A DNA stretch of 64,000 bases. It comes from Methylobacterium organophilum. Lineage in GTDB: Bacteria; Pseudomonadota; Alphaproteobacteria; Rhizobiales; Beijerinckiaceae. Position numbers and translations under genes: made by a program. The notes beneath the pieces are model-generated. The model ran no database searches and was not told the origin of the DNA. It saw only the letters and a list, made by a program, of their open reading frames with translations. The stretch's first letter is position 1. The number at the start of each line of letters is the position of its first letter. The stretch spans positions 124,001 to 188,000 of the forward strand of contig NZ_BPQV01000004.1 of NCBI RefSeq assembly GCF_022179465.1, in the 5' to 3' direction. Of this stretch, positions 61,700 to 64,000 are shown piece by piece.

Positions 61700-62047
61700 C
61701 GGGTAGAACGCGCTTTCGAACGGACGGATTCAGAGCCGCGGGATGCGGCCCTGCGACGCGACGACCGGCGAACGCCCCTTCGAGATCCCCGCAGCCGGGG
61801 TACCCGCAAGGCGCGCTCCCGATCGGGGCGGAACGCAGGAACCGGGCCCGGACCAAGGGTTTCGGCGGGCCGAGGCCGGGGCGGCCTCTGCCTAGTACCT
61901 GAATTTTTTTGAATACAAGCCCAAAATCACATGCGGTTGGCCTGTCTCCCGCGAGCGTGTACGACTCGCGCGGAACGCCCCCCGTATACGCCGACGGGAC
62001 CGAACGGGTGCGTCAGCCCGTATAAACAGACCAATGAGGCCCATCCC
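61700..62047. promoter_or_regulatory. Divergent control region between sdaA and glyA
   Basis: About 348 bases. An AT-rich stretch (61895-61930, GAATTTTTTTGAATACAAG) is the likely site of the glyA promoter or of an activator. Closer to glyA there is a direct repeat CCCGTATA at 61981-61988 and 62017-62024 (36 bases apart) and a hairpin with GCGAG / CTCGC (61951-61969). No known riboswitch fold is obvious by eye. No AGGAGG-like site precedes glyA, only AATGAGGCCCATCCC. Confidence 0.45.
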
Positions 62048-63352
62048 ATGAGCGCCGGCACCGCCACCGCCCATTCCGCCACCAACCGCTTCTTCTCCGC
62101 CCACGTCACCGAGACCGATCCCGAGCTCGCCAAGGCGCTGGAGCAGGAGCTCGGCCGGCAGCAGCACGAGATCGAGCTGATCGCCTCGGAGAACATCGTC
62201 TCCCGCGCGGTGCTGGAAGCCCAGGGTTCGGTGCTCACCAACAAGTACGCCGAAGGCTATCCGGGCCGGCGCTACTACGGCGGCTGCCAGTTCGTGGACA
62301 TCGCCGAGAACCTCGCCATCGACCGCGCCAAGCGGCTGTTCGGCTGCGAGTTCGCCAACGTGCAGCCGAATTCCGGCTCCCAGGCCAACCAGGGCGTGTT
62401 CATGGCCCTGATGCAGCCCGGCGACACCTTCCTCGGCCTCGACCTCGCCGCCGGTGGCCACCTCACCCACGGCGCCCCGCCGAACGTCTCGGGCAAGTGG
62501 TTCAAGCCGGTCTCCTACACCGTGCGCCGGGAGGACCAGCGCATCGACATGGAGCAGGTCGAGCGCCTCGCCCAGGAGCACAAGCCGAAGGTGATCATCG
62601 CCGGCGGCTCGGGCTATCCGCGCCACTGGGACTTCGCCAAGTTCCGTGAGATCGCCGATTCCGTCGGCGCCTACTTCTTCGTCGACATGGCCCACTTCGC
62701 CGGCCTCGTCGCGGCGGGCCTGCATCCCTCGCCGTTCCCCCATGCCCACGTCGCCACCACGACGACGCACAAGACCCTGCGCGGCCCGCGCGGCGGCATG
62801 ATCCTCACGAACGACGAGGCGCTGGCCAAGAAGTTCAACTCGGCGATCTTCCCCGGCCTGCAGGGCGGCCCGCTCATGCACGTCATCGCCGCCAAGGCCG
62901 TGGCCTTCGGCGAGGCCCTGACGCCGGAGTTCAAGGTCTACGCCAAGCAGGTGATCGACAACGCCAAGGCGCTCGCCGACACCATCATCTCGGGCGGCTA
63001 CGACATCACCTCGGGCGGCACCGACAACCACCTGATGCTGGTCGACCTGCAGCGGAAGGGCCTGACCGGCAAGGCGGCCGAGGCCGCGCTGTCGCGCGCC
63101 CACATCACCTGCAACAAGAACGGCGTGCCCTTCGACCCGCAGAAGCCGACCATCACCTCGGGCATCCGCCTGGGCACCCCGGCGAGCACCACCCGCGGCT
63201 TCGGCGTGGCCGAGTTCAAGCAGGTCGGCGGCTTCATCGTCGAGGTGCTGAACGGGCTGGCCGAGAAGGGCGAGGGCGGCGACGCCGCGATCGAGGCCAA
63301 GGTCAAGGAGCAGGTCCACGCGCTGACCGACCGCTTCCCGGTCTACGGCTGA
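62048..63352 (+). CDS. glyA: Serine hydroxymethyltransferase
   Basis: 434 residues from the ATG at 62048, where a short variable tail precedes the family start ([20 protein letters not shown]). The PLP lysine is in [58 protein letters not shown] and [17 protein letters not shown] are all conserved. It interconverts serine and glycine with tetrahydrofolate in the cytosol; in methylotrophic alphaproteobacteria it is also the entry step of the serine cycle. A strong terminator follows. Confidence 0.98.
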   Translation: MSAGTATAHSATNRFFSAHVTETDPELAKALEQELGRQQHEIELIASENIVSRAVLEAQGSVLTNKYAEGYPGRRYYGGCQFVDIAENLAIDRAKRLFGCEFANVQPNSGSQANQGVFMALMQPGDTFLGLDLAAGGHLTHGAPPNVSGKWFKPVSYTVRREDQRIDMEQVERLAQEHKPKVIIAGGSGYPRHWDFAKFREIADSVGAYFFVDMAHFAGLVAAGLHPSPFPHAHVATTTTHKTLRGPRGGMILTNDEALAKKFNSAIFPGLQGGPLMHVIAAKAVAFGEALTPEFKVYAKQVIDNAKALADTIISGGYDITSGGTDNHLMLVDLQRKGLTGKAAEAALSRAHITCNKNGVPFDPQKPTITSGIRLGTPASTTRGFGVAEFKQVGGFIVEVLNGLAEKGEGGDAAIEAKVKEQVHALTDRFPVYG

Positions 63353-63374
63353 GCCCGACCTCACAAGCCAACGC

Positions 63375-63410
63375 GCGAAGGCCGCGGATCGCAGGACCCG
63401 CGGCCTTCGC
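63375..63410 (+). terminator. Terminator of glyA
   Basis: Perfect 13-bp inverted repeat GCGAAGGCCGCGG / CCGCGGCCTTCGC with a 10-base loop, 22 bases after the glyA stop, followed by CGTTTC. It lies between convergent genes and may work both ways. Confidence 0.8.
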
Positions 63411-63452
63411 CGTTTCGGAACCGGAATCGCAGGGCCGCCATCGATCCGGGGA

Positions 63453-63659
63453 TCAGGCGGCCACCACCGCCACGCTCTCGGCCGGCCTCTCGCCGGCGCC
63501 CGGGTGGCGGCGGCCCGAGTAATAGAGGCCGATGGCGTTCCAGAAGGCCTCGCGCTCCTCGCGGCTGAAGCGCTGAAGGGCCGCTTCCAGCGCCTCGCGC
63601 CCGGCCTTGGAGGCCTCGTCGCGCAGACGTTCGTCCATCATCGCCGTGCTGTCCGACAT
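63453..63659 (-). CDS. Small helical hypothetical protein
   Basis: 68 residues from the ATG at 63659, preceded by AAGGGAGCGGTC. The sequence is charged and helical (MMDERLRDEASKAGREALEA, then ALQRFSREEREAFWNAIGLY) with a disordered Pro/Gly/Arg stretch and a hydrophobic VAVVAA end. No family is recognised; the size and charge suggest a cytosolic accessory or regulatory peptide. Upstream in-frame codons to 63725 are possible but lack a better start. Confidence 0.6.
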   Translation of the reverse strand: MSDSTAMMDERLRDEASKAGREALEAALQRFSREEREAFWNAIGLYYSGRRHPGAGERPAESVAVVAA

Positions 63660-63924
63660 GACCGCTCCCTTCCCGCCTGCGCCGAAGGACGGCGCCGTTC
63701 GAAGGAACCCGGAAGTCCGTCCCACGGATCCGGCAGACCGGTGTTTTTCGGGGGTCGACCGCCCTCACCGGTTGACCCCTCGGGCGCGCGGCCGGGACCG
63801 TGTGCGAAAAGTCACACACATTTTGGAATCGAAGGTCAGGCTTAACGGTTCCTTTGCGCTTCGACCTTAGCCGTTGCACCCTGGGGTTCCGGGGCCGTCC
63901 CGGGACAATCGCTGAGGAGCCTGC

Positions 63925-64000
63925 ATGCGGTTCGACCGACGCATCCAAACCGGCATCGTCCTGGCCACGCTGACGGCGGGCCCCGGACTCGGCGGATGCG
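63925..64000 (+). CDS. Putative lipoprotein (partial, C-terminus off window)
   Basis: Only the first 25 codons are present. The ATG at 63925 follows GAGGAGCCTGC. The peptide MRFDRRIQTGIVLATLTAGP ends in LGGC, a fair lipobox with Cys at residue 25, so a lipid-anchored exported protein is likely. The family cannot be told. Confidence 0.55.
   Translation, partial: MRFDRRIQTGIVLATLTAGPGLGGC

Noticed and set aside
61931-62047. N-terminal extension of GlyA starting at 61931
   Set aside because: The extra 39 codons are Cys/Arg/Pro-rich, have no similarity to SHMT and cover the probable promoter/leader.
61895-62047. Glycine or SAM-type riboswitch before glyA
   Set aside because: I could not find the conserved cores of these riboswitches by eye; only short hairpins and a direct repeat are present.

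Overview
The window is high-GC DNA, densely coding on both strands with short intergenic gaps. It looks like the chromosome of an alphaproteobacterium of the Rhizobiales, most likely Methylobacteriaceae (Methylobacterium or Methylorubrum). That placement is an inference. It rests on the aroQ-accB-accC order behind a dsbA-like gene, on rne divergent from an AMIN-type amidase followed by mrcA, on a suf operon with two cysteine desulfurases behind Irr-box-like palindromes, on an EcfG-type sigma factor with NepR-like sequences, on DUF1236 and Omp25/OprB-like porin families, and on a selA/selC locus.

Layout. 0-8 kb holds a truncated Bax-inhibitor-1 gene, a small secreted protein, a BTLCP cysteine protease, an acyl-CoA thioesterase, an O-antigen-ligase-like protein, a YpfJ-type zinc protease, a family-4-like uracil-DNA glycosylase overlapping a NUDIX gene, and ETF:ubiquinone oxidoreductase. 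8-13 kb holds a CHASE3 chemoreceptor, a secreted TPR protein and an alpha/beta hydrolase. 13-21.7 kb is the suf Fe-S assembly operon: desulfurase-sufB-sufC-sufD-[DUF559]-sufS-sufT-[Uma2 on the other strand]-sufA. It carries three copies or half-copies of a GC-rich palindromic element. 21.7-31.5 kb holds a diguanylate cyclase, a double-barrel porin, dsbA-like/aroQ/accB/accC, an aminotransferase and a soluble chemoreceptor. 31.8-39.5 kb holds RNase E, a chromate-transporter remnant, the amidase and PBP1A. 39.5-47.5 kb holds a GGDEF/EAL protein, a HerA-like ATPase, an AlgX-like protein, a copper pair (DUF1775-PCuAC fusion and a DUF2946-like protein) and an L,D-transpeptidase. 47.5-53.3 kb holds a PAS protein, MscL, and a minus-strand group made of an EcfG-like sigma factor with a NepR-like N-terminal segment, a DUF1236 protein and a free NepR-like protein. 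A class II glutamine amidotransferase and an ActF-like membrane protein follow. 53.6-64 kb holds a degenerate ABC-exporter-like protein, a YafK-type L,D-transpeptidase, a metallo-beta-lactamase-fold hydrolase, selA, tRNA-Sec, sdaA, glyA and two edge genes.

How the genes work together. The suf operon supplies Fe-S clusters to enzymes such as ETF-QO and the serine dehydratase encoded here. AccB/AccC and AroQ feed lipid and aromatic synthesis. The amidase, PBP1A and the two L,D-transpeptidase-fold proteins remodel peptidoglycan. Four proteins (two GGDEF, two chemoreceptors) handle c-di-GMP or chemosensory signalling. selA and selC imply selenoprotein synthesis, with selB and selD outside the window. 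The most unusual items are the NepR-like/EcfG fusion with a nearby free NepR-like gene, the ABC-like protein without ATPase residues but with a triplicated motif, and a DUF559 gene framed by inverted copies of the palindromic element inside the suf operon.
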